From HGM04593 sp045661225 (GTDB lineage Bacteria; Bacteroidota; Bacteroidia; Bacteroidales; Bacteroidaceae): 64,000 nucleotides of DNA. Each line of letters begins with the position of its first letter. Within the stretch, counting starts at the first letter, position 1. Below are positions 43,393 to 51,821 of this stretch, piece after piece. Location: assembly GCA_045661225.1 (NCBI GenBank), contig JAZRFF010000009.1, positions 1 to 64,000 of the forward strand, read 5' to 3'. Both the position numbers and the translations under genes were made by a program. A model generated the notes under the pieces. The model saw nothing but the letters and a program-made list of their open reading frames with translations, did no database searches and had not been told where the DNA came from.

Positions 43393-46293
43393 ATGAAAAA
43401 AATACTTTTATCCATTCTGTTGCTTGCTACGTCGTTGCTTGCAGTGGCGCAGAATAAGCAGGGGACCGTTATCGGACGCGTTATCGATGCCTCTACGGGT
43501 GAGTCTCTTCCCAATGCAACTTTGCAGCTGTACGTGTTGCCCGATACGGTGTTCAAGGTTGGTGTTGCTACTGACATTGATGGTGCATTTTCAATGAAAG
43601 CGCCGGCGGCAGAGTATCTGCTTCGTGCTTCGTTTGTGGGTTTCGCAACGTTTGATAAAAATGTAAAAATAGAGTCGAACAAAACCTTGGACGTTAAAGA
43701 TATTGAGCTGAAACTCGATGCCGTCTCGCTCAAAGAGGCGCTTGTGACAGCCGAGGTTCCTCCGGTGACAGCATCGAACGATACTTTGGTTTACAACACT
43801 GCTGCGTTTCGCGTTCCCGAGGGTTCTATGCTCGAGGAACTTATTAAAAAGTATCCCGGCGTTGAAATATCCGATGACGGCACGATAAAAATCAACGGCA
43901 AGACCGTTAATCGAATACTGATGAAAGGTAAGGACTTCTTCGGTACCGATAAAGATATGGCGCTTAAGAATATATCGGTCGATGCAGTTGACCAGGTTAA
44001 GTTCTACGACAAGAAAAGCGATTTTGCGCGTATCACAGGTATTGACGATGGCGAGGAGGAGACTGTGCTTGACCTGCAGATGAAAAAAGGTGTCAGTGAT
44101 GGATTCTTTTCGAATACCGATGCCGGTTATGGAACCGAGAATCGTTATTCGGTGCGCAACACTACAAACTATTATAACGATGTATCGCAATATACACTTA
44201 TTCTGTCGGCTAACAATCTTAACGACCAAGGTTTTTCCGGTGGGCGAGGACGAGGCTTTGGCGGCGGTGGTGCAGGTCTTGTGTCGCCCAAACAGGCCGG
44301 CTTTAACTTTGCGTATGAAAACAGCAAGCTTGAAATTGGTGGCAATGTGCGCGCGAATCACCGAAATTCCGACACTCGAAGATGGTCTTCGAGCGAGACG
44401 TTTATGCCACAGACAGGGACGAACCAGTTTAGCAACAGCCGTAGTGTGAATTTATCGCGTAATTCAAATTTCAACGCCGATTTGCGCCTCGAATGGAAAC
44501 CCGATACAATGACGAATATCATTTTCCGTCCCTCGGTAAGTTACTCAACCTCGGATAGTTGGTCAAGCAGCGCTTCGGCCACCTTCAACGACAATCCCTT
44601 CGACTACATTGCCGAATATGAGAAGGCTGTTTATGGTGACGTTGAGCCCGACCTCGAGACAATAACTCTCAATAGTAATAAAAATGAGTCGCAGACAAGC
44701 AGTAACTCTTTTTCGGCAAATGCTAATCTGCAGGTAAACCGCAGGTTCGCAAAGCCCGGCCGTAATATTACGTTCCGCGGACAATTCTCTTATGGCAACA
44801 GCAATAACAAGAACTACTCGACAAGTGATGTGAAATTCTACCAAACAGTCCGCGAGGAAAAAATAAGACGCTTTGCCGATACTCCTTCGCTTAATTGGAA
44901 TTACAATTTGAGACTCAGTTACACCGAACCGTTGCTCAGGAATCTGTTCTTGCAGTTAAATTATAGCTTTAGCAACAGTTACAACAACAGCGACCGTTCG
45001 ACATACGAGCTTGACAAGTTTGCCGACTATGTGATGAACCTCAGTCACAATTTCTTGCTGCCCGGGCTTCCTCCTGGCTATCAGGAGTGCTTGAGTGAGG
45101 AACTGAGCCGTTACTCGACCTATCGCACTCAAAAGCACGAAGCGCAGATTATGTTCCGCTGGGTTACCGATAAAATGAACTTCAATGTGGGCGTGAAGTA
45201 TTTGCCACAGCACACAGAAATGGACTACCGTTATCAAGGTAAAGATGTTAATCTTGTGCGTGACGTTCATAATGTTTCTCCTGATATTCGTTTCAGATAC
45301 CGTTGGTCGAAGCAGACAAGCCTTAGAGTGAATTATCGTGGAAACACCGTGCAGCCATCGATGACCGACCTTGTTGACATTACCGACGACTCGAACCCGT
45401 TGAATATTACAAAAGGTAATCCGGGGTTGAAACCCTCTTTCAACCAATCAGTGATGGCTGCGTTTAACACATACAACGTCGATGCGCAGCGTGGCTTTAA
45501 TGTATACGCCAACTACTCAAATGTACTGAACAGCATTACTCGTCGTGCCGAATATGACGAAGAGACCGGTGTGACAACCACAACCCCCGACAATATCAAT
45601 GGCAATTGGAGTGTATCGGGTGGTGTGGTCTTTAATTCTGCAATACCGGCTAATAAGAAATTTACCTACTCTACACATACAGGTGTGAATTTTAACAACA
45701 GTGTTTCTTATGTGAGCAGTCGTCAGAGTGGCAGTGTCAAGAGTACAGCACAGACATTCGGCGTTTTTGAGCGATTGGACTTTAACTATAGAAACGACAA
45801 CTTTGATATTTCGCTTAATGGCTATTTGCGTTACTCAAACTCAACGTCGAGTATTCAGCCCGAAGATGCGATGAACGTCTTTGACTTCTCATACGGTCCG
45901 AGTGCAAACTATCGACTGCCTTGGTATAATATACAGTTGTCGACCAATCTCTCAATGAGCAGTCGCCGCGGTTATAGCGACCCTGCTGCAAACACTGACG
46001 AACTGTTGTGGAACGCTCAGGTGGCAGCAAGTTTCTTGCCTAAGAATGCGCTTACTGTGTCGTTGCAGTTCCACGATATTCTGCACCAGCAGAGCAATAT
46101 AAGCCGTACGGTCAATGCTCTTATGCGCAGTGACTCCGAGACAAATGCTATTTACAGCTATATAATGCTCAACCTATCTTATAAATTTAATACCACGGGT
46201 GCCGATGATAAATCCAAGAAAGGCGGTCGTGGAGAGGGTATGCGTGGCTTTGGAATGCCGGGAGGTTTTCCGCCTCCGCCAATGTCCCGCTGA
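43393..46293 (+). CDS. TonB-dependent receptor-like outer membrane beta-barrel protein
   Basis: The 966-residue protein has a signal peptide (residues 1-20, LLAVAQ), a carboxypeptidase regulatory-like (CNA-B-type) domain (about 24-110; GTVIGRVIDASTGESLPNAT), a plug-like region (about 135-210; EELIKKYPGVEISDDGTIKI) and a large beta-barrel of the OMP_b-brl_3 type. A Gly/Arg-rich loop (GGRGRGFGGGGAG) lies near residue 280. The C-terminus is not the usual aromatic last strand: it ends in a Gly/Pro-rich tail (GMPGGFPPPPMSR) after YIMLNLSYKF. No SusD partner follows, so it is not a SusC-type receptor. The substrate is unknown. Confidence 0.85.
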   Translation: MKKILLSILLLATSLLAVAQNKQGTVIGRVIDASTGESLPNATLQLYVLPDTVFKVGVATDIDGAFSMKAPAAEYLLRASFVGFATFDKNVKIESNKTLDVKDIELKLDAVSLKEALVTAEVPPVTASNDTLVYNTAAFRVPEGSMLEELIKKYPGVEISDDGTIKINGKTVNRILMKGKDFFGTDKDMALKNISVDAVDQVKFYDKKSDFARITGIDDGEEETVLDLQMKKGVSDGFFSNTDAGYGTENRYSVRNTTNYYNDVSQYTLILSANNLNDQGFSGGRGRGFGGGGAGLVSPKQAGFNFAYENSKLEIGGNVRANHRNSDTRRWSSSETFMPQTGTNQFSNSRSVNLSRNSNFNADLRLEWKPDTMTNIIFRPSVSYSTSDSWSSSASATFNDNPFDYIAEYEKAVYGDVEPDLETITLNSNKNESQTSSNSFSANANLQVNRRFAKPGRNITFRGQFSYGNSNNKNYSTSDVKFYQTVREEKIRRFADTPSLNWNYNLRLSYTEPLLRNLFLQLNYSFSNSYNNSDRSTYELDKFADYVMNLSHNFLLPGLPPGYQECLSEELSRYSTYRTQKHEAQIMFRWVTDKMNFNVGVKYLPQHTEMDYRYQGKDVNLVRDVHNVSPDIRFRYRWSKQTSLRVNYRGNTVQPSMTDLVDITDDSNPLNITKGNPGLKPSFNQSVMAAFNTYNVDAQRGFNVYANYSNVLNSITRRAEYDEETGVTTTTPDNINGNWSVSGGVVFNSAIPANKKFTYSTHTGVNFNNSVSYVSSRQSGSVKSTAQTFGVFERLDFNYRNDNFDISLNGYLRYSNSTSSIQPEDAMNVFDFSYGPSANYRLPWYNIQLSTNLSMSSRRGYSDPAANTDELLWNAQVAASFLPKNALTVSLQFHDILHQQSNISRTVNALMRSDSETNAIYSYIMLNLSYKFNTTGADDKSKKGGRGEGMRGFGMPGGFPPPPMSR

Positions 46294-46314
46294 TGCAAAA
46301 TCTTAACTAATTAT

Positions 46315-46350
46315 AAAAAGTGGATAAAAACGCGTTTTTATCCACTTTTT
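46315..46350 (+). terminator. Terminator of the outer membrane barrel gene
   Basis: A perfect 36-base palindrome without a loop (AAAAAGTGGATAAAAACG at 46315-46332 and its complement to 46350), with an A5 run at the left and T5 at the right, 21 bases after the stop. Confidence 0.85.
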
Positions 46351-46397
46351 GTTCTATATAATTCATATCTTAGCGCAACAGTAATTTATGTTTGTGA

Positions 46398-47825
46398 ATG
46401 GAAACGCAGGGTACATCGCTGATGAATGTTGTCTATTGTCTCTATTGGGCTGTCTCAATATTGCTTATTGTTAAGGTTATTCTTAATAATCGCGATTCTG
46501 TTAAGACTCTCGCCTGGGTGCTTGTGTTTCTTTTTTTGCCGTTTCTGGGTTTTGTGATATACTTTTTTTTCGGGCGAGACACGCGGCGAAAGAAAATGAT
46601 TGGAAAGCGTTTGCGCTCGCAGCTGCAGCATCGAGCCTCTTTGCGCGGCGACTCTTATGTGCAGCCCGAACTTCCGCACGACCATTCATCGCTTATCTCT
46701 TATTTCAAAAATGCCGCTTCGGCCGACCTCCTGGGAGCGTCAGATGTTCGTGTGATGCTGTCGACAAAGGAGTTTGCCTCGGCGTTAATAGAAGAGATTG
46801 ATGCGGCAACGGAACATATTCATCTGCAGTTTTATATAATAGAAGAGGACGAGTTTGGGCTGTTGTTGCGCGAGCACCTTATTGCAAAGGCCCGGCAGGG
46901 GGTCGAGGTGCGTGTAATCTACGACAGTGTTGGCTGTTTGAAGGTACGGCGCGACTTTTTCGAGACTATGCGCTGTGCAGGAGTGTATGTCGAGTCGTTT
47001 CTTAAGGTGCGTTTTCCGCTTTTTACAAACAAAATAAATTATCGCAATCATCGCAAAGTTGTTGTCATTGACGGAAAAGTAGGCTTTGTCGGGGGGTGCA
47101 ATATTGCCGACCGTTATGTGAAAGGTGTTCCTTGGGGACATTGGCGCGACACGATGCTTTTAGTGCGTGGAGCTGCTGTTCACGGGTTGCAAACGTCGTT
47201 TCTCATTGACTGGTACTCTTCGAATCGCACTCTTGTGAGCGGTAGGCGCTATTTCCCCAATCTGCCGGCTGGTGGGGATAACCTCTTTCAGATTGTGCAG
47301 TCGAATCCGGTAGGTGAAGTGCGTACAATAATGTCGGGTATGGTTAAGGCTATTGCATCGGCAAGAAGCTATATCTATTTGCAAACTCCTTACTTTATGC
47401 CTAATGAGGCTTTTTTATTAGCGCTTAAAAGTGCTGCAATGTCGGGTGTTGATGTAAGGCTGATGATTCCTGAGCGTTCGGACAGTAAAGTTACGGATTA
47501 TGCTTCACGCTCTTACCTTGCCGACCTTATGAATGCCGGAGTGAAAATCTACTTCTACACCGGTGGCTTTCTGCATAGCAAGGTTTTTGTGTGCGACGAC
47601 ACGCTCTCGTCTGTAGGGTCGGTCAACCTCGATTTTCGTAGTTTTTTCTATAATTTTGAGGTGTCGGCATTTGTCTATGGTAAAGGAGTTGCACAAATTC
47701 TGCGTGAAGGTTTTATGAATGACATTGAACAGTGTAGGCAACTGTCTGCAACGGCTTTTGCTGCTCGTCCATTGTGGCAACGCGGCTTAGAATCGGTGGC
47801 GCGGCTCTTCTCGCCGCTGTTGTAG
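46398..47825 (+). CDS. cls: Cardiolipin synthase (phospholipase D family)
   Basis: The enzyme condenses two phosphatidylglycerols into cardiolipin at the inner membrane. The 475-residue protein has two N-terminal membrane helices (about 9-27 and 36-57), and two HxKxxxxD catalytic motifs: His218/Lys220/Asp225 (NHRKVVVIDG) and His393/Lys395/Asp400 (LHSKVFVCDD), each followed by the usual GS/GG-x-N segment (VGGCNIADRY, VGSVNLDFRS). It is monocistronic, with a possible -7 box TATCTTAG upstream near 46367. Confidence 0.94.
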   Translation: METQGTSLMNVVYCLYWAVSILLIVKVILNNRDSVKTLAWVLVFLFLPFLGFVIYFFFGRDTRRKKMIGKRLRSQLQHRASLRGDSYVQPELPHDHSSLISYFKNAASADLLGASDVRVMLSTKEFASALIEEIDAATEHIHLQFYIIEEDEFGLLLREHLIAKARQGVEVRVIYDSVGCLKVRRDFFETMRCAGVYVESFLKVRFPLFTNKINYRNHRKVVVIDGKVGFVGGCNIADRYVKGVPWGHWRDTMLLVRGAAVHGLQTSFLIDWYSSNRTLVSGRRYFPNLPAGGDNLFQIVQSNPVGEVRTIMSGMVKAIASARSYIYLQTPYFMPNEAFLLALKSAAMSGVDVRLMIPERSDSKVTDYASRSYLADLMNAGVKIYFYTGGFLHSKVFVCDDTLSSVGSVNLDFRSFFYNFEVSAFVYGKGVAQILREGFMNDIEQCRQLSATAFAARPLWQRGLESVARLFSPLL

Positions 47826-47860
47826 AATGTACGCTTGTCTCGTAAGTCGCATTTTAAAAA

Positions 47861-47880
47861 AAGCGGCCGAAAGGCCGCTT
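47861..47880 (-). terminator. Terminator of the rsmD transcript
   Basis: An 8-bp GC stem (AAGCGGCC at 47861-47868 with GGCCGCTT at 47873-47880) closes a GAAA loop. The run of A on its left (47855-47860) gives a T run on the minus strand, so it ends the minus-strand rsmD unit. It may also stop cls. Confidence 0.85.
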
Positions 47881-47891
47881 GAATATATAGA

Positions 47892-48452
47892 TTATTTCTG
47901 TTCTTCTTTTTCTTTTTCTTCTTTGCTGAAAAAACTGAAGTTCACGCTACCGTATGCAATATGTCTGAAAAAGTGCGGGTGTTGAGTGAAACTATAATCC
48001 TTCCCGTGTTCAAGAATGAGCACCCCTCCTTCGTTTAGCATATTGCCGTTAAGAATAAGGTCGGGAATCTCCTTCAGATCCTTTAGCGCGTAAGGCGGGT
48101 CGGCAAAAATAAGGTCGTATCCTGAACTGCAACGGCGTATGAAGCGGAATACGTCGTCGCGTACTATGCGCCAATTATTGTCGCCAAGCGATTGAGCGCT
48201 CTTTTTTAAAAAACCGAAGTGCAATGAGTCCATTTCGACCGATGTCACCCCCTTGCAGCCACGTGAAAGCAGCTCAAGGCTTATGCTCCCGGTGCCCGAG
48301 AAAAGGTCGAGAGCCGTGACCTCTTCAAAGTCGATGATGTTGGTGAGAATGTTGAATAGATTCTCTTTGGCAAAATCGGTAGTGGGTCTTGCCTTGAAGT
48401 TGCGTGGAACGTCAAAGTGACGTCCTTTGTATTTACCGCTGATTATTCGCAT
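47892..48452 (-). CDS. rsmD: 16S rRNA (guanine(966)-N(2))-methyltransferase
   Basis: RsmD methylates G966 of 16S rRNA using S-adenosylmethionine. The 186-residue protein has the SAM-binding motif ALDLFSGTGSISLELLSRG (about residues 47-65) and the catalytic DPPY at 118-121. The N-terminal MRIISGKYKGRHFDVP and RPTTDFAKENLFNIL are typical. The C-terminus is a short, highly charged stretch (KEEKEKEEQK). It overlaps the DUF3822 gene by 10 bases, an arrangement I know from other Bacteroidales. Confidence 0.95.
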   Translation of the reverse strand: MRIISGKYKGRHFDVPRNFKARPTTDFAKENLFNILTNIIDFEEVTALDLFSGTGSISLELLSRGCKGVTSVEMDSLHFGFLKKSAQSLGDNNWRIVRDDVFRFIRRCSSGYDLIFADPPYALKDLKEIPDLILNGNMLNEGGVLILEHGKDYSFTQHPHFFRHIAYGSVNFSFFSKEEKEKEEQK

Positions 48453-49246
48453 AATATAAGTGCTTGCAGGTCAAACGGAATCCCTTTTATCCTGTTCAGC
48501 AGTGTGGGCGCGAACAGTTCGCTGGGGTTTACTCGTTTACGATTCTTGATGAAACGTGCTATCATAAATTGCATCTCTTCGGCGTGTGTGTCACCGCATA
48601 GGTAGAGTGTGTCGTTGGTCTGCGATAACTCTTCGGCTTTCCAAATGTTAAGCAGATAGAATAGATGGTCCTCGACGCTTGTCGACTTGAAAATATTGGA
48701 TACACCTATTTTCCCCTCCTTGACGGGTATGAATAACGAAAATTCCTTTTGCATATAGGCCAGCAGGTACTGCTCCTCGTCGAATGGGTGCAGGGTTATG
48801 TAGCCCATCAGAATACTTGCGGGGGTGTAATATGTAACCTCTCCTTTATTTTGCAGAATCTCGTAAACTTCTCTTTCTACAGGAAAAATTATTGTAAGTC
48901 CTTGCGCTGTGAGCTTGTTGGCAACTATCTCGAGGCTGCTGTCGCTCTTTGGAAAGCAGTAGCGGTAGAATACCTTGTAGTCCTGTCGATTGTCGTATTC
49001 GGCAGGAACGACCGTGTACTCTGTTGTCTCTATTATGGCCTTAATCTCTTGCTCTTCGGTTGTTGTTGCGAATGGACACGCTTCAATTGCTTTGCGCAAG
49101 TTTACAGCAAGGGTTGTGCTGTCGTCGGCGGGGTAGTAATAATATTGTAACGACTCGGGCAGTTGTGGGTAGTAACTGCAAAAACAAAATCCATTCGTAC
49201 TTATACGAATGGATAATGTTTTTTTCTGTATGTTATCCACACTCAT
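48443..49246 (-). CDS. DUF3822 family protein
   Basis: The 267-residue soluble protein matches the DUF3822 type found in Bacteroidota, usually next to rsmD. The pattern of alternating strands and helices (LSIRISTNGFCFCSYYPQLP at the start; YTPASILMGYITLHPF near 140; TLYLCGDTHAEEMQF near 215) suggests an actin-like ATPase fold, but I do not see a convincing phosphate-binding motif. The function is unknown. It lies 4 bases after the membrane-anchored gene and overlaps rsmD, so the three genes form one operon. Confidence 0.85.
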   Translation of the reverse strand: MSVDNIQKKTLSIRISTNGFCFCSYYPQLPESLQYYYYPADDSTTLAVNLRKAIEACPFATTTEEQEIKAIIETTEYTVVPAEYDNRQDYKVFYRYCFPKSDSSLEIVANKLTAQGLTIIFPVEREVYEILQNKGEVTYYTPASILMGYITLHPFDEEQYLLAYMQKEFSLFIPVKEGKIGVSNIFKSTSVEDHLFYLLNIWKAEELSQTNDTLYLCGDTHAEEMQFMIARFIKNRKRVNPSELFAPTLLNRIKGIPFDLQALILCE

Positions 49247-49250
49247 TGGA

Positions 49251-50123
49251 TTATTCCCAGTTTCCTACGTTTTTATTAGGAACTTTGCTGTCACCAATCT
49301 TCAGACAAGGAATTACATCGAAAATCTCCTTACCTTCGATGTCGCGCAGTATCGCGCCACTCTCGTCCTTGTGGTACTCTTTTCTTACAGGACGGTTGTT
49401 TTTCTTTACCTCGAGCAAATAGTTGTCGAGCTCTTGCTCGTTGATACCCAAAAGGTAGAGTTTGCTGTCGGCGTATGCCTCGAACAAGGCACCTGTACCT
49501 GTTCTGCCATTCGATTCCATCACGAACTTATCACCTTTTGTAAAAGGTATAATCTCCAATGAATCAACAGGGTAGTTGGGGTTGTGGTATAAAGTGTCGA
49601 GAAGGTTAATCCAAGTGGTGTCGCGGCTGAACTCGATAAGCTCAAGTGTCTGGTGAGGACCTTTCTTTGCCTCAATCTCCTTGAATACTTTCCAGTTGTC
49701 ACTCTCCTTTGCCTTTGCAAGGATTGTAAGGAACACCGAGTCGGCCTGGTTTGTTGTCAGACCGTGCATCTCTTCAACTTGCTCTGACCTTCTTCTTTTC
49801 TTGTTCTCTTTCTTGATGTTGTCGTTTACATAACCCAAAAGATAAGCCTGCTGCTCGTCGTTAAGCTCGTAAATTTTTCTGACAAGACCCATTCTGCCTG
49901 TTCTTACAAACTCAATAAGTGTTTCAAAGTCGGGAGCGTACTGGTTGTTCTGTGAGTAGTATTCCTCTTGTGCCTTCTTTATGTCAACAAGGCGCTTGAT
50001 GACAACATTCTCTCTCTTCTCTTTCAATTCCTTGAATTCGATGGGGTTCATTACGCTGCGGAAGCATATAAATGCAAGACCGGCAACAATAACGGCCAAA
50101 AAAACTTTTAGTAGGTTTTTCAT
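49251..50123 (-). CDS. Membrane-anchored protein of unknown function in the rsmD operon
   Basis: I do not recognise a named family, although similar genes sit before DUF3822-rsmD in other Bacteroidales. The 290-residue protein has one N-terminal membrane helix (about residues 5-25) and then a periplasmic or cytoplasmic part. Residues 36-60 (EKRENVVIKRLVDIKKAQEE) are a coiled-coil-like helix similar to the start of pilin-like proteins. A very basic patch KKENKKRRRSEQ follows near residue 104, and the rest is mixed alpha/beta. Confidence 0.75.
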   Translation of the reverse strand: MKNLLKVFLAVIVAGLAFICFRSVMNPIEFKELKEKRENVVIKRLVDIKKAQEEYYSQNNQYAPDFETLIEFVRTGRMGLVRKIYELNDEQQAYLLGYVNDNIKKENKKRRRSEQVEEMHGLTTNQADSVFLTILAKAKESDNWKVFKEIEAKKGPHQTLELIEFSRDTTWINLLDTLYHNPNYPVDSLEIIPFTKGDKFVMESNGRTGTGALFEAYADSKLYLLGINEQELDNYLLEVKKNNRPVRKEYHKDESGAILRDIEGKEIFDVIPCLKIGDSKVPNKNVGNWE

Positions 50124-50158
50124 TGTTCTATATTTTTTATTTATGTATTTTCGTAACG

Positions 50159-50166
50159 CAAAAATA
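50159..50166 (-). promoter_or_regulatory. -7 promoter box for the 290-residue protein/DUF3822/rsmD operon
   Basis: The minus strand reads TATTTTTG, an exact TAnnTTTG match 36 bases upstream of the first gene. No clear -33 element. Confidence 0.4.
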
Positions 50167-50217
50167 AGAAATAAAAACGAAAATCCGTTTTTATATACAT
50201 ATTTTTATTGAATAAAA

Positions 50218-51654
50218 GTGATAAATAAATATTTAGCCTCGCAAATTAAATCAAATTTTCCTTTCAATCCAACTATTGAGCAGGAAAAAACTCTCGAAAA
50301 AATTTCGGAGTTTATTCTTTCGGGTGATGACCGTAAATTATTTCTGCTTTGCGGATACGCAGGAACGGGAAAAACGACACTTGTTTCGGCTCTTGTAAAG
50401 ACTATGGCGCAGCTCGAAAGGCGCTGTGTGCTGCTTGCTCCGACAGGGCGGGCGGCTAAGGTCTTTTCGTCTTATTCGGGGCGAAGTGCCTACACTATAC
50501 ATAAATGGATATACCGTCAGAAGTCTATTCTTAACGGCTCGCAGTTTTTGTTGATGGAAAATAGGGCGGTAAACACTCTCTTTATTGTCGATGAGGCTTC
50601 GATGATTGCTAATGAATCGGGTGGTAACTTTGGCTCCGGCGCGTTACTCGACGACCTTGTTGAGTTTGTCTATTCAGGCAACGGTTGTTCGTTGTTGCTA
50701 TTGGGCGATTCGGCACAGTTGCCTCCTGTGGGAGCACAGCTCTCGCCGGCGCTCTCGGTAGACTATTTGCGTTCAATGTTTCTTGATGTGACAAGGGTTG
50801 AACTTACGCAGGTTATGCGCCAGCTCGATAGCTCGGGGATTTTGCAAAATGCCACTATGCTGCGGGAGATTATCTCGCGTGGCGACGAGTGGCTGCCGCC
50901 AATGATAAAGTTCTGTGGCTTTGCCGATATCTGTTCCGTGTCGGGCGATGAGCTTATAGAAACGATAGAGGGGTGCTATTCATCGGTTGGTGTCGAGGAT
51001 ACTATAATTCTGTGCCGTTCGAACAAGCGTGCCAATGTCTATAACGAGGGTGTACGTCGTCGCATACTCTATCGTGACGAGGAACTTAATCGTGGAGATA
51101 TGCTTATGGTTGTCAAAAACAACTATTATTGGCGCGAAGTGTTGGGTAAAAGTGATAAGCAGTTGCTCGACAAACTCGACTTTATAGCTAATGGCGATGC
51201 CGCTGAAATTGTGCGTGTGGGTGGCGCAGAGGAGATGTATGGTTTCAGGTTTGCCGAGGTTACACTCTCGCTTGTCGATTATGATGATTGCGAAATTGAC
51301 GTTATGATTATGCTCGATACTCTCACGAGCGAGTCGCCTTCGTTGACGCGCGACGAAAATGAGCGTCTTTTCTCGGCCGTGTGGGACGATTATCCCGAGG
51401 TCTGCTCGAAACGCAAGCGTATGGAGCAGGTGCGCAACAATCCTTATTATAATGCTCTCCAGGTAAAGTATGGTTATGCGGTGACTTGTCACAAGGCGCA
51501 GGGTGGTCAGTGGCGTCGGGTTTTTGTCGATCAGGGCTATGTGACGCAGGAGATGATGACTGCCGATTATTATCGTTGGCTTTACACTGCCTTTACACGT
51601 GCAAGCGAAACGCTTTATCTTGTTAATTGGAAGGTCGATGAGAAGCGTTCCTGA
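50218..51654 (+). CDS. RecD-like ATP-dependent DNA helicase (SF1), GTG start
   Basis: The 478-residue protein is a superfamily 1 helicase. Walker A is GYAGTGKTT at residues 46-54, Walker B FIVDEASMIA near 121, motif III LLLGDSAQLPPVGAQ near 162, and the C-terminal motifs VTCHKAQGGQWRRVFVDQG and RWLYTAFTRASETLYLVNW near 421-468. I place the start at the GTG at 50218: the reading (V/M)INKYLASQIKSNFPF matches the N-terminus of Bacteroidales homologues, and no ATG fits upstream. It resembles RecD2-type helicases but lacks their N-terminal domain. The DNA substrate is unknown. Confidence 0.88.
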   Translation: MINKYLASQIKSNFPFNPTIEQEKTLEKISEFILSGDDRKLFLLCGYAGTGKTTLVSALVKTMAQLERRCVLLAPTGRAAKVFSSYSGRSAYTIHKWIYRQKSILNGSQFLLMENRAVNTLFIVDEASMIANESGGNFGSGALLDDLVEFVYSGNGCSLLLLGDSAQLPPVGAQLSPALSVDYLRSMFLDVTRVELTQVMRQLDSSGILQNATMLREIISRGDEWLPPMIKFCGFADICSVSGDELIETIEGCYSSVGVEDTIILCRSNKRANVYNEGVRRRILYRDEELNRGDMLMVVKNNYYWREVLGKSDKQLLDKLDFIANGDAAEIVRVGGAEEMYGFRFAEVTLSLVDYDDCEIDVMIMLDTLTSESPSLTRDENERLFSAVWDDYPEVCSKRKRMEQVRNNPYYNALQVKYGYAVTCHKAQGGQWRRVFVDQGYVTQEMMTADYYRWLYTAFTRASETLYLVNWKVDEKRS

Positions 51655-51767
51655 TGCACGAAACGCTGTTTTTGTCGTATGCGAGAATGGGCGCTTAAAG
51701 CGCAAGTGATAATTCCATAAAGTGGTATTCCGTTCTAAGAAACTCTGTTTTTGGCGTATATACATAA

Positions 51768-51806
51768 ATATCATAGTGGCGCGGAGTCTCCGCGCCACTA
51801 TGATAT
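51768..51806. terminator. Hairpin between the convergent helicase and alaS genes
   Basis: An 18-bp perfect stem (51768-51785 with 51789-51806, core GTGGCGCGGA) closes a 3-base loop, 114 bases after the helicase stop and 16 bases beyond the alaS stop. There is no clear T tract, so it may act in both directions without being a classical terminator. Confidence 0.7.
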
Positions 51807-51821
51807 AATTATTATAAGGTA

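Noticed and set aside
50218..50220. Truncation or frameshift at the 5' end of the helicase gene
   Set aside because: The GTG start gives the N-terminus expected for the family, so the gene looks complete.
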